From: M2408 sp044348665
Lineage (GTDB): Bacteria; Bacteroidota; Bacteroidia; Flavobacteriales_D; Crocinitomicaceae
Length of the DNA: 33,761 nucleotides
Direction: 5' to 3'
NCBI GenBank assembly: GCA_044348665.1
Contig: JBIKSI010000019.1
Location: forward strand, 1-33,761
In this document: positions 32,745 through 33,761 of the stretch, one piece after another
How positions within the stretch are numbered: position 1 is the first letter of the stretch
How the letters are laid out: each line of letters begins with the position of its first letter
The notes under the pieces: generated by a model
What the model was told of the DNA's origin: nothing
Seen by the model: the letters and a program-made list of their open reading frames with translations, nothing else
Databases searched by the model: none
Position numbers and translations under genes: made by a program

Positions 32745-33527
32745 ATGAAAAAAATTAGTTTAATAATATCCATTTTTACCTTATTGTTCATTTCTGTTTC
32801 TTGTGAAAAAGTGATTGATTTGGAATTAAATTCAAGTAACTCGAAATTCATCATTGAAGGTACAATTACCAAAGATTCACTTATTCATACGGTAAAAATT
32901 ACGAAAACCTTAGATTTTGATGAGACTGGTGCCTACCCAACGGTTGACAATGCACTTGTGACAATTACTGATAATTTAGGGAATACAACTACCTTAAGTT
33001 TGATCAAGCCAGGATGTTACCGTACTACGGATTATTTAGGAGTTGAAGGTCGCACTTATACAATCAACGTGGTAATAGATGGGGAAACATTTACTTCTTC
33101 TTGTAAAATGCCAAGTCAGGTAATGGTTGATTCTTTGACTACGCAAGAGTTTTCATTTGGACCAACACCTGTTTTTTCATTGGTTGCAAATAGATTGGAT
33201 CCTGCGGGAGTAAAAAACTATTACAAGTTTAATTTGTATCAAAACGATACCTTGATAAACGGGATTTTTCTTCAAGACGATGAGTTTGCCGATGGTGTAG
33301 AAATTTTGCAACCAATTTTTGGTGGAAATTACCGTGTTGGTGATACTGCAACCTTAGAAATGATGTGCATTGATCAAGCAGTTTACAAATATTTTAACAC
33401 TTTAAGTGTGAATGCTGGTGGCACAGGTGGCGCAGTACCCGCAAACCCAGAATCAAATTTTGGGAATGATTGTTTGGGTTACTTCTCTGCACAAACTAAA
33501 CAGAGGTTGAAAAGAAAGATTGAGTAG
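32745..33527 (+). CDS. DUF4249 lipoprotein, partner of the TonB-dependent receptor
   Basis: 260 residues from the ATG at 32745, 1 bp after the receptor stop codon. The N-terminus is a lipoprotein signal (MKKISLIISIFTLLFISVSC, lipid-anchored Cys 20). The following EKVIDLELN, then the beta-sandwich strands (KFIIEGTIT, HTVKITKT, VTITDNLGN) and the C-terminal GYFSAQTKQR, are typical of DUF4249 proteins. They are thought to lie outside the cell on the outer membrane and cooperate with the receptor; the ligand is unknown. The length is on the short side of the family but both ends are present. Confidence 0.88.
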   Translation: MKKISLIISIFTLLFISVSCEKVIDLELNSSNSKFIIEGTITKDSLIHTVKITKTLDFDETGAYPTVDNALVTITDNLGNTTTLSLIKPGCYRTTDYLGVEGRTYTINVVIDGETFTSSCKMPSQVMVDSLTTQEFSFGPTPVFSLVANRLDPAGVKNYYKFNLYQNDTLINGIFLQDDEFADGVEILQPIFGGNYRVGDTATLEMMCIDQAVYKYFNTLSVNAGGTGGAVPANPESNFGNDCLGYFSAQTKQRLKRKIE

Positions 33528-33658
33528 ATTGATTTAGAGTAATTTGTTTTTCAAAGGTCCTTGATATGATTGTTTTAATTAGTTGATCGACGGTTTTGAA
33601 GCAAGGAGTTTAATGTTTATTTGCGCAGCATTGCAAATTAGAAGTGTTCGAAACCTGC

Positions 33659-33757
33659 TTAATCATCTAAAATATGCGCAACTTTCTCAGGATCTCCACC
33701 TGAAAGGATAACTATTTCTCGTATTAATTGGTTTTGTATTTCATTACTTATCTTCAT
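33659..33757 (-). CDS. Possible short ORF, 32 residues
   Basis: ATG at 33757 on the minus strand reads MKISNEIQNQLIREIVILSG and continues 12 more residues (ending LDD). It is hydrophilic to amphipathic, with no recognisable domain. The start is only 4 bases from the window edge, so upstream signals cannot be judged. It may be a genuine small protein, the 5' part of a disrupted gene, or chance. The rest of the tail, 33528-33658, holds nothing I can support. Confidence 0.25.
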   Translation of the reverse strand: MKISNEIQNQLIREIVILSGGDPEKVAHILDD

Positions 33758-33761
33758 TTTA

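Noticed and set aside
1..33761. CRISPR arrays, tRNA/rRNA genes, insertion sequences or prophage
   Set aside because: No regularly spaced direct repeats, cloverleaf sequences, transposases, integrases or phage structural genes were found in either strand.

Overview
This is an AT-rich chromosomal segment from a member of the Bacteroidota, most likely a Flavobacteriales-type organism (the family is not certain). The evidence is two SusC-like TonB-dependent receptors, a receptor/DUF4249 lipoprotein pair, an OmpA protein with thrombospondin type 3 calcium-binding repeats, almost no Shine-Dalgarno sequences, and promoters with the Bacteroidota -7 element TAnnTTTG close to the start codons. There are no tRNA or rRNA genes, CRISPR arrays or insertion sequences. 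The housekeeping genes purM and prfA mark it as chromosome.

Layout. (1) 1-1663: 3' part of a TonB-dependent receptor and its terminator. (2) 1739-9000, minus strand: a closely packed gene run. It reads, in transcription order, FemAB/GNAT-like protein, membrane-bound CapD/WbpM-type sugar-nucleotide dehydratase, polysaccharide deacetylase, zinc-ribbon methyltransferase, hotdog thioesterase, MORN/YwqK-like secreted protein, and two unrecognised secreted or membrane proteins. (3) 9061-9504: a CYTH-domain protein. (4) 9582-26461, plus strand: a large capsule/exopolysaccharide locus of the Wzx/Wzy type. It holds an outer-membrane export protein with several SLBB domains, rmlA-rmlC-rmlB, a specialised NusG-like factor, a UDP-sugar dehydrogenase, Wzz, a GT4 glycosyltransferase, a flippase, a hexapeptide acetyltransferase, a Wzy polymerase, a beta-helix lipoprotein, a WecG/TagA glycosyltransferase, WecB and an initiating phosphoglycosyltransferase. 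(5) 26558-33527: ompA-like gene, purM, prfA, TonB-dependent receptor and DUF4249 lipoprotein. (6) 33528-33761: a mostly empty tail with one possible short ORF.

How the genes fit together (inference). The initiating transferase loads a sugar phosphate on undecaprenyl phosphate. GT4 and WecG extend it, and the acetyltransferase may decorate it. The flippase moves the unit across the inner membrane, Wzy polymerises it under Wzz control, and the SLBB protein exports it. WecB, the UDP-sugar dehydrogenase and WecG together suggest an N-acetylmannosaminuronic acid residue. RmlABC suggest a dTDP-6-deoxyhexose. The minus-strand CapD, deacetylase, methyltransferase and FemAB-like genes look like a second, divergent set of cell-surface glycan genes.

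The most interesting non-coding signals are in the gap after the NusG-like gene (a GC-rich mini-hairpin GGCGAAGCC and a 26-bp imperfect dyad) and in the gap before wecB (a 63-nt imperfect inverted repeat next to a perfect 12-bp palindrome). No wholly novel system is evident. The best candidates for new biology are a locus-specific antitermination site and the beta-helix lipoprotein coupled to wzy.
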